The notes below the pieces were generated by a model, which worked only from the letters and a program-made list of their open reading frames with translations, was not told where the DNA came from and ran no database searches. From positions 62,001 through 126,000 of the forward strand of contig JAICLZ010000001.1 of NCBI GenBank assembly GCA_025929535.1: a DNA stretch of 64,000 nucleotides. The letters are read 5' to 3'. Of the stretch, positions 44,352 to 52,365 are shown in pieces (positions within the stretch are counted from its first letter, which is position 1; every line of letters starts with the position of its first letter). This stretch comes from Gemmatimonadaceae bacterium (GTDB lineage Bacteria > Gemmatimonadota > Gemmatimonadetes > Gemmatimonadales > Gemmatimonadaceae). The position numbers were made by a program, and so were the translations under genes.

Positions 44352-44568
44352 ACTCTCACAATACGGCAAAGAGGGAGTGCCGCAAATGGCCGCAACATCG
44401 CTTCGCTGCGGCGCGTCCTTCGTACCAATGTAAAACATTGAGATGCAATGCGTTACGGTTGCCTCGCATCGTCGCTGCGCTCATCTGGTGCAACAAACGA
44501 ATGCGCCCTGCATCACATCGCCGGGCTGAACGAGCGCCAAGTGCGCTATCTCAATGGCGCAGCGTCTC

Positions 44569-44597
44569 TTGACAGCGTATCTTCCTGAGGCAAATTA
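44569..44597 (+). promoter_or_regulatory. Sigma-70-type promoter for the small lipoprotein gene
   Basis: TTGACA (44569-44574) and AAATTA (44592-44597) with a 17-base spacer. The -35 box is perfect; the -10 box is weak. A start near 44604 leaves a leader of about 80 bases before ATG 44683. The remainder of 44352-44682 shows no gene. Confidence 0.5.
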
Positions 44598-44682
44598 ACC
44601 GCCGCTCGCTCCTGGCATAGCACCAACGCTCGTGCTCGGACGAAGAGTCGACCACATATCGCCCTCCAAAAGGAGAGTTTCG

Positions 44683-44910
44683 ATGAAGCGCCTTGCCGTC
44701 GTTGCTGCTGTACTCGCCATTGCTGCCTGTAAAGCCAAGGACTCTGCTCCGGCTGATACCGCCGTTGTTGCAGCGCCTGCCATGAGCCCTGCGCCCGCCA
44801 TGATGGACACCACGAAGCATGACAGCGCGATGTCCACCACGACGACGACCACCAAGACCGACTCGACGATGAAGAAGGACACGTCGATGAAGATGGGAAA
44901 GAAGCCGTAA
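44683..44910 (+). CDS. Small lipoprotein, Ala/Thr/Met/Lys-rich
   Basis: 75 aa. MKRLAVVAAVLAIAAC-KAK is a clean lipoprotein signal with lipobox IAAC. The mature part is low complexity: DTAVVAAPAMSPAP, then TTTTTTKTDSTMKKDTSMKM. Strong Shine-Dalgarno AGGAG 7 bases upstream. A second protein of the same style follows at 45080, and both start MKR[LI]A. No function is recognisable; a surface-exposed, unstructured tether or periplasmic stress protein is possible. Confidence 0.8.
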   Translation: MKRLAVVAAVLAIAACKAKDSAPADTAVVAAPAMSPAPAMMDTTKHDSAMSTTTTTTKTDSTMKKDTSMKMGKKP

Positions 44911-44934
44911 CCGGCCTCTTCGCGTGAATTGCCG

Positions 44935-44961
44935 AGGGCGCAACCGCTGAGGTTGCGCCCT
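44935..44961 (+). terminator. Strong hairpin between the two small lipoprotein genes
   Basis: AGGGCGCAACC (44935-44945) pairs perfectly with GGTTGCGCCCT (44951-44961) around the 5-base loop GCTGA. No T-run follows, so it may end transcription only partly or protect the upstream message from 3' decay. Confidence 0.6.
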
Positions 44962-45079
44962 TCGCGCATCCGGGGTACCGGGGTCCGCTTATTGCCACCC
45001 CATCGCACGAGTAGACGAGTGCATTGACGCGCTGAACGTCGCGCAGCGCTCACGGATAATCAATACCCCGGAGGACTTC

Positions 45080-45550
45080 ATGAAGCGCATCGCGATTCTG
45101 GCAGCGGCCCTGGTGGCGGTTGCCGCATGTAACAAGAACAACAGAGCCAATACCACCGATACCGCCACGGCAGGAGGTGCCGTTGCGCCAACATCGGGAG
45201 AGAGCACCGGTGCGATGAGCAGCGGGTCCAGCTCGAGTACGACCACCAGTACCACCTCGTCGGGCGCCGCGACCACGACTGGCTCGATGGGCGATACGTC
45301 GCACATGAGTGGCTCGACCATGAGCGACAGCGCGCACATGCGCGACAGCTCGCACATGAGCGGCAGCAAGGGCATGCGCGATTCTTCGACGACGAAGAAT
45401 CAGACGCAGTCGGGCATGACGGATTCGAGCGGGCACTCGACACTCGGAAGCAAGGCAAACCGGCTCTCGCCGACCAGTGGCGCTCCGGTGACCGCGAAGG
45501 GCGATACGCTGCGAAAGGCACGGACGACGCCGCCGACGTCGACTCCGTGA
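45080..45550 (+). CDS. Ser/Thr/Met-rich lipoprotein
   Basis: 156 aa. Signal and lipobox: MKRIAILAAALVAVAAC-NKN. The mature part is almost wholly Ser, Thr, Gly, Asp, Met and His, with short repeats such as DTSHMSGSTMSD and RDSSHMSGSKGMRDS. The repeated HM and SHM pairs could bind metal (copper or silver), which is speculation. GGAGG lies upstream of ATG 45080. The C-terminal third (LSPTSGAPVTAKGDTLRKA) is less repetitive. A strong terminator follows. Confidence 0.75.
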   Translation: MKRIAILAAALVAVAACNKNNRANTTDTATAGGAVAPTSGESTGAMSSGSSSSTTTSTTSSGAATTTGSMGDTSHMSGSTMSDSAHMRDSSHMSGSKGMRDSSTTKNQTQSGMTDSSGHSTLGSKANRLSPTSGAPVTAKGDTLRKARTTPPTSTP

Positions 45551-45573
45551 CGGTGGGAGTCCTCCTCTGATCG

Positions 45574-45606
45574 AAGTGCCCGGCGCGCGAATGGCCGGGC
45601 ACTTTT
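45574..45606 (+). terminator. Intrinsic terminator
   Basis: AAGTGCCCGGC (45574-45584) and GCCGGGCACTT (45594-45604) form a perfect 11-base stem with a 9-base loop, followed by TTTTG (the last stem bases add to the T-run). It ends the lipoprotein transcript and shows that the following gene starts downstream of 45606. Confidence 0.9.
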
Positions 45607-45625
45607 GCGTTGGGTAGCGCCGCCC

Positions 45626-47686
45626 GTGCGAGCACGGGTTACGAGAGCGCAATTTCGCCAGTCTCTCTCGTGGCCACGCACCTCGCATTCTCTTCCGCCG
45701 GCTGCCTTGTTCGTTTCCGCTTCCCGCACGCACTCCGAAGCGCGCGCCGCGCGACCATCGGCGCTCGCGACTTTCCTCGTCGCGCTCGTCGCCGCCGCAC
45801 CGTACCTCGCCTCGCTCGGCTACGGATTCGTCTACGACGACGGGCCGATCATCGCGGACAATCCTGCGCTGCACGTGCCGGCGGGGATGCTCATCGCGTG
45901 GCGTGTCGCGTACTGGCCGCCGGAGTGGGGACGCGCGGGGCTGTTTCGACCGGTCGTGCAGTTCATCTACGCGCTGCTCTGGAATATGGGCGGCGGCTCG
46001 GCGCTGCTCTTTCATTCCTACGCGGTAGTGCTCTACGCGGTGTGCGCAGTGGCGGTGCTCTGGATGCTCGCGCGCGCGTTGCCCGTGCGCGCCGCCGTGA
46101 TCGGCGCATTGCTCTTCGCCGCGCATCCGCTGCACGTGGAATCCGTCGCCAACGTCGCGGGCTCCGCGGAGACCGTCGCCTCCCTCGCCAGCATCGGCTG
46201 CGTGATGGTGATCCTGCGAGCGTTCGATGAGCAGAACGGCGTCATCGGATGGAGTGCCGTGATCCGGAGTGCGCTGTTGCTCGCGATCGCGGTCGGAGCG
46301 AAGGAGTCGGCGGCGACGGTGCCCGCGCTCGTCGCGCTCTGCGCCTGGGGATGGCGCGCGCCGGGTGATTCGATGCGCGTGCGGGCGGCGGCCCTGCTCG
46401 CGCGCGGACGACGCGTGTGGATGGCGTACGTTCTCGTGCTGGCGCTCATGATCGCAGCGCGCCACGCGGTGCTGGGCGGATTCTCGCCGCCGGACAACGC
46501 GCTCGCCGTCGGGCTGGAGGGCGAGACGATCTTACAGCGATGGTGGACGATGACGGTGGCGTGGCCGCTGGTCGCGCATCTGCTGCTGTTGCCCACGCGC
46601 CTCTCGATGCACTACGGGCCCACGACGGTGCCTCCGCATCGCGGCCCCACCGCGATCGCAATCGCGGCGATCGTCACCTTCGCGGCCATGCTGGCCGCCG
46701 CCGGAATCATTGCGAGACGCGGCGACCGGCGGCCGCTGGTGGCGATCGTGTGGGTGGTGCTCGCGTATCTCGCGGCGTCGAACATTCTGATCCCGACGGG
46801 GCAGCTGCTCGCGGAGCGGACGCTCTTCTGCGCGTCGATCGGCGTGGCGATGCTCGGCGGCTGGGCGATCGCGCAGACGGCGCGCGCATCGATCGCGGAG
46901 CAGCGCGCAGGGATGGGGCTCGCCGCTGCGCTCGTGCTCCTCGGCGCATTCGGCACGATCGTTCGCGTGCCAGTCTGGTCGAGCGAAGAGCGATTGTTTC
47001 GCAGCGGAATCGAGTTCGATCCGGCGGCATTCTATCCATATCAAATGCTGGCGCGGGCTGCGGGACGGCACGGCGACAACGTGCGCGGCCTCGCTCTCCT
47101 CGGCGATGCGTACGACCGGTATCCGGCGGGAGAGAGTCTCGCGCTCGAATACGCGCAGCATCTGCGCACCTCGAAGCTCGGAGAAGATGCGCTCACCGTG
47201 CTGCGCGCGGCATCGAGCGCGCATCCCGCGTCGCAGGCGGTGCGCCTGGCCTATCTCGATGCGCTGCTCGATCGGCGCGGACCCGATTCGGTGATCGCCG
47301 AGATCGAAAATCATCAGGGGCGGGATGCGGCGGGATCGCTGCGCTACGTGCTGCTCGCGCATGCGTATGGTGCGCTCGAGCGTCCGGATTCGGTGACGGC
47401 AGTGTACGCGCGCGCAGTGGCGGAAGATGCGAACGATCCCGGACTGCGCTTCGCCTACGCGACGGCGCTCCACGCGTCGCATCGGGATCTCGAAGCGCAG
47501 CGCGAGCTCGATGGCGCGGCTGCGTCCGGGGCGATGCCGCCCGCGGTGCGCTACTCGCTACAGGCGCGGATCTCGCTCGCCCGAGGAGACAGTGTCGCGG
47601 CGCGCATCGCGCTCGCCCGCGCGCGAGCGGCCGCGCCGGGGGACACCAGTCTCGCTACGCTCGACTCGACCCTCGCGGTGCGCTAG
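45626..47686 (+). CDS. TMTC-like integral membrane glycosyltransferase with helical repeat domain
   Basis: 686 aa. About ten membrane helices in the first 430 residues. Near the N-terminus SLGYGFVYDDGPIIADNPAL carries the acidic pair (YDD) and AAHPLHVESVANVAGSAE is very close to the HP-x-H-x-E-x-V-x-x-x-x-G motif of the TMTC/DUF1736 protein-O-mannosyltransferase-like family. RLSMHYGPTTVP is a second family block. The last 250 residues are helical repeats of TPR style (LALEYAQHLRTSKLGEDALTVLRAA; LLAHAYGALERPDSVTAVYARAV). It probably uses a polyprenyl-linked sugar at the periplasmic face. The start is uncertain: GTG 45626 or TTG 45707, both after the terminator. Confidence 0.8.
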   Translation: MRARVTRAQFRQSLSWPRTSHSLPPAALFVSASRTHSEARAARPSALATFLVALVAAAPYLASLGYGFVYDDGPIIADNPALHVPAGMLIAWRVAYWPPEWGRAGLFRPVVQFIYALLWNMGGGSALLFHSYAVVLYAVCAVAVLWMLARALPVRAAVIGALLFAAHPLHVESVANVAGSAETVASLASIGCVMVILRAFDEQNGVIGWSAVIRSALLLAIAVGAKESAATVPALVALCAWGWRAPGDSMRVRAAALLARGRRVWMAYVLVLALMIAARHAVLGGFSPPDNALAVGLEGETILQRWWTMTVAWPLVAHLLLLPTRLSMHYGPTTVPPHRGPTAIAIAAIVTFAAMLAAAGIIARRGDRRPLVAIVWVVLAYLAASNILIPTGQLLAERTLFCASIGVAMLGGWAIAQTARASIAEQRAGMGLAAALVLLGAFGTIVRVPVWSSEERLFRSGIEFDPAAFYPYQMLARAAGRHGDNVRGLALLGDAYDRYPAGESLALEYAQHLRTSKLGEDALTVLRAASSAHPASQAVRLAYLDALLDRRGPDSVIAEIENHQGRDAAGSLRYVLLAHAYGALERPDSVTAVYARAVAEDANDPGLRFAYATALHASHRDLEAQRELDGAAASGAMPPAVRYSLQARISLARGDSVAARIALARARAAAPGDTSLATLDSTLAVR

Positions 47687-48282
47687 GCGCTGGCGCCGAG
47701 CGCGTGCTCGAGCGCGCGCATGCGCGTGGCGAAGATGTCATCGGAGATCACGTGGGTGGGGCCGCTCACGTCCAGATCCTGATCGAGCTTGACCCACGAG
47801 ACGCATCCGGTGTAGCGGCGCACCTCGGGCAGCGAGGCCACAGACCCGAGCTTCGCGAGGCGCACCGCGACCACGTGCACGCGCGGATCGCTCCGATAGT
47901 GGAAGCGGGATTCCACCGCTCCCCACGTGAGTCCATGCTCGGCATCGATGGCTCGCAGGCGCTCGAGCTCCGTCACCTGCCACACCGCGGCGACGTTCGC
48001 GATGTAACGCAGCTCGATGGTTCCCTGTGCAGGCGTGCTCGCGTGCACGGACTCGAGCGTCGGATGAAAGCGCACATCGAGCTCGTTCAGCTTCTCGTGA
48101 AAGAAGGTGGGGTACAGCAGAAATCGGTGGTGTCGCACGTCGAAGCCGGCGCGGCGCTCGCGGATCCCACCCTTCCGGATCATTGCAATCAACTCGCCTC
48201 GCCCCATTGCATCGATCAGCACCGCCCACTCCTTCAGCGCAACGCGCTCGACATCGAGTGTGCCTTCCCGGATGCTCGTCAC
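47683..48282 (-). CDS. DUF1802 family protein
   Basis: 199 aa. VALKEWAVLIDAMGRGELIAMIRKGGIRE is the typical DUF1802 opening (LKEWA, RKGGI), and FLLYPTFFHEKLNELD the second block. Function unknown; the family is widespread in bacteria. GTG 48282 with AGGAG 8 bases upstream overlaps the epimerase stop (GTGA) and is preferred to the GTG at 48300. It is the last gene of the long minus-strand run from 55829. Confidence 0.85.
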   Translation of the reverse strand: MTSIREGTLDVERVALKEWAVLIDAMGRGELIAMIRKGGIRERRAGFDVRHHRFLLYPTFFHEKLNELDVRFHPTLESVHASTPAQGTIELRYIANVAAVWQVTELERLRAIDAEHGLTWGAVESRFHYRSDPRVHVVAVRLAKLGSVASLPEVRRYTGCVSWVKLDQDLDVSGPTHVISDDIFATRMRALEHALGASA

Positions 48283-49280
48283 GTGCGATGCTCCTTCCAC
48301 CAGGCGAATGCGTCGGGTATGCCGACTTCGGGCCGCACGGTGGGAGACCAGCCGAGCTCACGCCTCGCGCGCTCGGACGTGAACGGGTTGTCGCGGCTGA
48401 AGGTGTTCACGGCATCGGGCAGCTGAACCGCCATCCCGTCGCGGCGCGCGAGCCTGGCCACGCCGGCGAGCGTTGCAAAGGCTGCGCGGGCCACCGGCAA
48501 CGGAACGGGGATGCCACGCACGCGTTTTCCCAAACCATTCGAGGCGAGCTGCACCATGTCGGCGACGGTCACGGGAAAATCGTTGGCGAGATTGTAGACG
48601 CGGCCGCCCGCGATCTCGCATCGCGCAGCGCGCACCGCGCCGTCCGCAACAGCCGACGCGTGAACGAGCGACATCGTCGAGCGCCCATGCGCGAAGAGCG
48701 GGAAGAAGCCCGTTCGGATCACGCGTGCGAAGTGGGGGACGAGCTGGCGGTCGCGCCGGCCGTAGATCATCGGTGGCCGTATGGCCGTGGCCCAGAGCTC
48801 GCCGGTCGCGTGCGCATCCAGCACGAGATGCTCCGACTCGCGTTTGGAACGCGCGTACCAGGCAAATTCATCGAGCGGGGCGAGCGGCGTGTCCTCGTCG
48901 GTTGGGGCGTCGCGGTACCGCGCGCCGCCGCCGTACACCGCGACGCTGCTCGTGTGCACGAGCCGCGCCCTCGATGCGGCCGCCGCGTCGATCACGGCGC
49001 GAGTGCCATCGATGTTGGCGCGCTGATATCGATCCCAGCTGCCACTGGCCGAGATGAGCGCGGCACAGTGAAAGACAGTGTCGCAATTCGCCATCGCCGC
49101 TCGCAGCGACTCGCCATCGAGGATGTCTCCGCGCGCGAGCTCCGCGCCACGGTCGCCGAGCCACGCAGCAGCCGACGCATCTCGCACGAGCGCACGCACG
49201 CTCCAGCCGTCGGCCAGCAGGCGCTCGACGATGTGCGAGCCGACGAGGCCCGTTGCACCGGTGACGAGGGCGCGGCTCAC
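48279..49280 (-). CDS. NAD(P)-dependent epimerase/dehydratase (extended SDR)
   Basis: 333 aa. Rossmann start RALVTGATGLVGSHIVERLL (GATGLVG), the NAD ribose Asp region ALVRDAS, the active-site Ser-Tyr-Lys triad in VHTSSVAVYGGG and WYARSKRESE (Y-x3-K), and RPPMIYG. It fits 3-beta-HSD or dihydroflavonol-reductase-like SDRs acting on a sugar or steroid-like hydroxyl. GTG 49280 overlaps the upstream stop. No clear link with the YgfZ-like neighbour. Confidence 0.88.
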   Translation of the reverse strand: MSRALVTGATGLVGSHIVERLLADGWSVRALVRDASAAAWLGDRGAELARGDILDGESLRAAMANCDTVFHCAALISASGSWDRYQRANIDGTRAVIDAAAASRARLVHTSSVAVYGGGARYRDAPTDEDTPLAPLDEFAWYARSKRESEHLVLDAHATGELWATAIRPPMIYGRRDRQLVPHFARVIRTGFFPLFAHGRSTMSLVHASAVADGAVRAARCEIAGGRVYNLANDFPVTVADMVQLASNGLGKRVRGIPVPLPVARAAFATLAGVARLARRDGMAVQLPDAVNTFSRDNPFTSERARRELGWSPTVRPEVGIPDAFAWWKEHRT

Positions 49281-50350
49281 TCCTGCGGAAAGGGCAGCGA
49301 AACGACCTGCCCCTGAATCACTCCGCTCTGGGCCTCGACGGCGACCGTGCTTCCCATCTCGACTTCGCGGCGCACCATGATCATCGCGATGGCGCCCATG
49401 CGCGGCGAGAGCGCGCTCGAGCGCACGTCGCCGATCTGCTTTCCCTCGCTCGAGAGGACGACCGAACGTTCCACGGGCGGCTCGCTGTGTCCGAGCACGA
49501 GACCGCGGAGGTGGCGATTCACGTGACCGCGGAAGTGGATGCGCGCCACTACCTCCTGCCCGGTGTAGCAGCCTTTCGTGTAGGAGATGGCATGCAGCTC
49601 GTCGAGATTCGCTTCCTGCGGAATCGTGGTCTCGTCGATGTCGATGCCCCACTCGGGGCGGCCGTTCTCGATGCGCGCGATCTCCCACGCGAGCAGCCCG
49701 CCCGGCGTTGCGCCTCCCGCCACGAGACGCTGCCAGATCGCGCCGAAGGCATCGGTGGGGACGAAGATCTCGTAGCCATCCGCTGCGAGATCAAGTGCGC
49801 GCACGATCATCGCGGGACGGCCCGCGATCTCCGCATCGATGTGCGCGTAGGGTGCGAGCGCGGCCAGCGCTTCGCGCGTGAGCCCCGCGGCACCGCCAAG
49901 AATTGCACGCGCGGCAGCGCCCGCAATCGCGAGCTGCCGCATGTCCGCGCCCACATCGACATACGGCACCACGCGCGGATTGATGTATTTGCGCACGAGC
50001 GCATCGAAGCCGGCGCGCGCACGCGGCGGAACATCGATGAGGAGGTGATCGGTGCGTGCGAAGATCCGCACGTCGGCGACGATGCGTCCCTTGGGGCTCA
50101 GGGCAGCCGCGTACTGGCCATGTCCCGGCGCGAGCGCGAGGACATCGTTCGTGACCAGCCCCGTCAGCATTTCCGCTGCCTTGGGTCCATCGACGCGCAT
50201 GCGTCCGCGCACGCTGCGATCGGTGAGCATGGCGCCTTCCTGGAGCGAGGCGTACTCCGCGGCAATGTTGCCGTAGTGCAGCGTCACCGAGTGGCCCGCA
50301 ACGACCCCGAGCGCGGGATACTCGCCCGATACGATCTGTCCCGCGGTCAT
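49277..50350 (-). CDS. ygfZ: YgfZ/GcvT-like folate-binding protein
   Basis: 357 aa. Three-part GcvT fold with LHYGNIAAEYASLQEGAMLTDRS at the N-terminus (GcvT-like opening) and the YgfZ hallmark KGCYTGQEVVAR (K-G-C-x-x-G-Q-E) near residue 260. YgfZ proteins help assemble or repair certain Fe-S enzymes with tetrahydrofolate. The Fe-S glycolate oxidase subunit GlcF is encoded just upstream, a possible client. ATG 50350 overlaps the HAD-like gene stop (ATGA). Confidence 0.88.
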   Translation of the reverse strand: MTAGQIVSGEYPALGVVAGHSVTLHYGNIAAEYASLQEGAMLTDRSVRGRMRVDGPKAAEMLTGLVTNDVLALAPGHGQYAAALSPKGRIVADVRIFARTDHLLIDVPPRARAGFDALVRKYINPRVVPYVDVGADMRQLAIAGAAARAILGGAAGLTREALAALAPYAHIDAEIAGRPAMIVRALDLAADGYEIFVPTDAFGAIWQRLVAGGATPGGLLAWEIARIENGRPEWGIDIDETTIPQEANLDELHAISYTKGCYTGQEVVARIHFRGHVNRHLRGLVLGHSEPPVERSVVLSSEGKQIGDVRSSALSPRMGAIAMIMVRREVEMGSTVAVEAQSGVIQGQVVSLPFPQE

Positions 50351-51030
50351 CCCGCAGCCTCGATCGGGAGCATGGCGTCGAGTGTAACGAGGGTCTCGCC
50401 GACGAGCGACTCGAGCATCGCATTCGCGTCGGCAACGCTCTCCGCGCGAAAAGGCGCGACGATGGCGCAGCGCAGGCCGGCGGCGCGCGCAGCCCGCGCG
50501 CCCGCGGCGCCGGGCTCGAGCGCGAGTGCCGTGCGAAGCTCGAGCAACCGGCGCCGATGCATCCGTTCGATCGCCTTGCGGTAGCCATCGGGCGAGGGCT
50601 TGACCGATGCGACGTCCTCCGCCGCGACGATCACCTCGAACGCGCCATCGAGCTCGGCGAGCGAGAGCAGCGCGTCGACGGTCGTGCGCGCGAGGCCGGT
50701 GACGATCGCCAGCCTGCAGGTGGAGATCGCGTGCGTCACGAGCTCGCGCGCGCCGGGCGCGAGCGAGATGCCGGCGTGCACGAGTGCCGAAAAGTGGCGA
50801 TCGGCACGCAGCGCGATCAGCGTCAGCGCCGTCTCGTCGCTCGCGATCGCGTGATGCCGCAGGGCGCGCCGCACGACGTCGCGCGTGCCGTAACCCGCCT
50901 CGTCATCGAGATCACTGAGCTCGGCGGACGCGAATCCCTCTTCGGCGAGTGCGCGGAGAAGCGCCGCACGCCGCAGCGCACCCGTTCCTGCCAATACGCC
51001 TTCGACTTCGAAGAACAGCGAGCCAATCAT
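50347..51030 (-). CDS. HAD-like protein with altered nucleophile motif
   Basis: 227 aa. The layout is that of HAD phosphatases: cap-type helices after motif I, LAIVTGLARTTVD (motif II Thr), VASVKPSPDGYRKAIE (motif III Lys) and AIVAPF near the end. Motif I reads FFEVEGVLAG where active enzymes have D-x-D-G-[TV]-L, so both Asp residues are Glu. Motif IV also lacks the usual GD.x3-4D and reads LEPGAAGARAARAAG. Its place beside glycolate oxidase suggests descent from a phosphoglycolate phosphatase. It is probably inactive or changed in chemistry. Confidence 0.75.
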   Translation of the reverse strand: MIGSLFFEVEGVLAGTGALRRAALLRALAEEGFASAELSDLDDEAGYGTRDVVRRALRHHAIASDETALTLIALRADRHFSALVHAGISLAPGARELVTHAISTCRLAIVTGLARTTVDALLSLAELDGAFEVIVAAEDVASVKPSPDGYRKAIERMHRRRLLELRTALALEPGAAGARAARAAGLRCAIVAPFRAESVADANAMLESLVGETLVTLDAMLPIEAAG

Positions 51031-51063
51031 GAGGCAAGCTTATCACGAAACATCCGGAGTGCG

Positions 51064-52365
51064 CTATGGCCGCGTGCGCTGCTGCGCCGCATACGATGCG
51101 TCGAGCAGCTCGACGGGATGAATCGTGCGCGCCGATTGGCCGGTGCGTAGAAGCCCGGCGCCGATCTGCATGAGACATCCCGGATTTCCCGTGGCGACGA
51201 GCGCCGCGCCAGTGCGCTCGATGTGCACGAGCTTGGGCGCGAGCACGGCTGCGGAGAGCGCGGGCTCCAGCAGGTTGTAGATTCCCGCGCTTCCGCAGCA
51301 CTGATCGGAGTCGACGAGCGCGACACGCTCGAGACCCGGAATCGCATCGAGTGCCGCGAGCGGCGCAGTGGCGACGCGCTGCGCATGCTGGAGATGACAC
51401 GGCGCGTCGTACGTGACCCGATACCCGAGTGGCGCGCCGGCGCGCGGCCCTGCCGCCGCAAGGAGCTCGCTCACATCGCGCACGCGCACGGACAAGTCGG
51501 CTGCACGTGCGGCCCACGCAGCGTCGTCGGCGAGAAGATGCGCGTACTCCTTGAGCAGCGCTCCGCATCCGGCCGCATTCGTGACCACGTACTCGGCCCC
51601 GGACTTCTCGAATGCGGCGATGTTGCGCCGGGCGAGCGCTCGCGCCGTGTCGAGATCGCCCGCGTGCGCGTGGAGCGCGCCGCAGCAGTGCTGGTCCGGC
51701 GCTAACACCAGTGTGTAGTCGTTGGCGATGAGCGTGCGCTCGGTGGCGCGGTTGGCGCGGGTAAAGAGCCCTTCCATCACGCATCCGCGGAGCAGCGCGA
51801 AGGTTCCGCGACTTCCATCACCACGCAGCTGATCAGCGCCGGACGCGCGCCCGCGCGAGAGCGGAGATTCGCTCGCGGCGAGCATCGCGAACGCGAAGCC
51901 GAGGTCGCCGGGGAGTCGCGAGAGCAGCTTCGGGAGTCCGGTCGCGCGCACCAGCCGCGCTGCGCCCACCACGCATCGCATCAGGCGGCGACGCGCGAAC
52001 AGCGCGAGAATGAGGCGTGCGCGCAGCGGCGGACGCTTCGCTTCGCCGAGCGTGGCACGCGTTGCCTCGAGGAGCGCACCATACGGGACGCCGGACGGAC
52101 ACGCGGTCTCGCAGGCGCGACACCCGAGGCATCGATCGATGTGCGTGTGCACGGAGGGATCCTCGAGCGTGAGCTCGCCCTCCACCAGTGCACGCATGAG
52201 ATAGATGCGCCCGCGCGGGGAGTCGTTCTCGTCGCCGAGGGCGATGTACGTCGGGCATGCCTGCAGGCAGAAGCCGCAGTGCACGCAGGCGTTGATGCCA
52301 GCGCTCGCGGCGGCGAGCCGAGTGCCCGGTATCGCGCAGGCGGGCGCGGTGCGCTCGTCGGTCAC
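51064..52365 (-). CDS. glcF: Glycolate oxidase iron-sulfur subunit
   Basis: 433 aa. Two N-terminal [4Fe-4S] sites: CVHCGFCLQACPTY and CLGCRACETACPSG. Two CCG domains follow (QHCCGALHAHAGD; QCCGSAGIYNLL) with nearby ligands CVMEGL and CHLQHAQR. It takes electrons from the flavoprotein subunits GlcD and GlcE during oxidation of glycolate to glyoxylate. GTG 52365 overlaps the glcE stop (GTGA). Confidence 0.94.
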   Translation of the reverse strand: MTDERTAPACAIPGTRLAAASAGINACVHCGFCLQACPTYIALGDENDSPRGRIYLMRALVEGELTLEDPSVHTHIDRCLGCRACETACPSGVPYGALLEATRATLGEAKRPPLRARLILALFARRRLMRCVVGAARLVRATGLPKLLSRLPGDLGFAFAMLAASESPLSRGRASGADQLRGDGSRGTFALLRGCVMEGLFTRANRATERTLIANDYTLVLAPDQHCCGALHAHAGDLDTARALARRNIAAFEKSGAEYVVTNAAGCGALLKEYAHLLADDAAWAARAADLSVRVRDVSELLAAAGPRAGAPLGYRVTYDAPCHLQHAQRVATAPLAALDAIPGLERVALVDSDQCCGSAGIYNLLEPALSAAVLAPKLVHIERTGAALVATGNPGCLMQIGAGLLRTGQSARTIHPVELLDASYAAQQRTRP

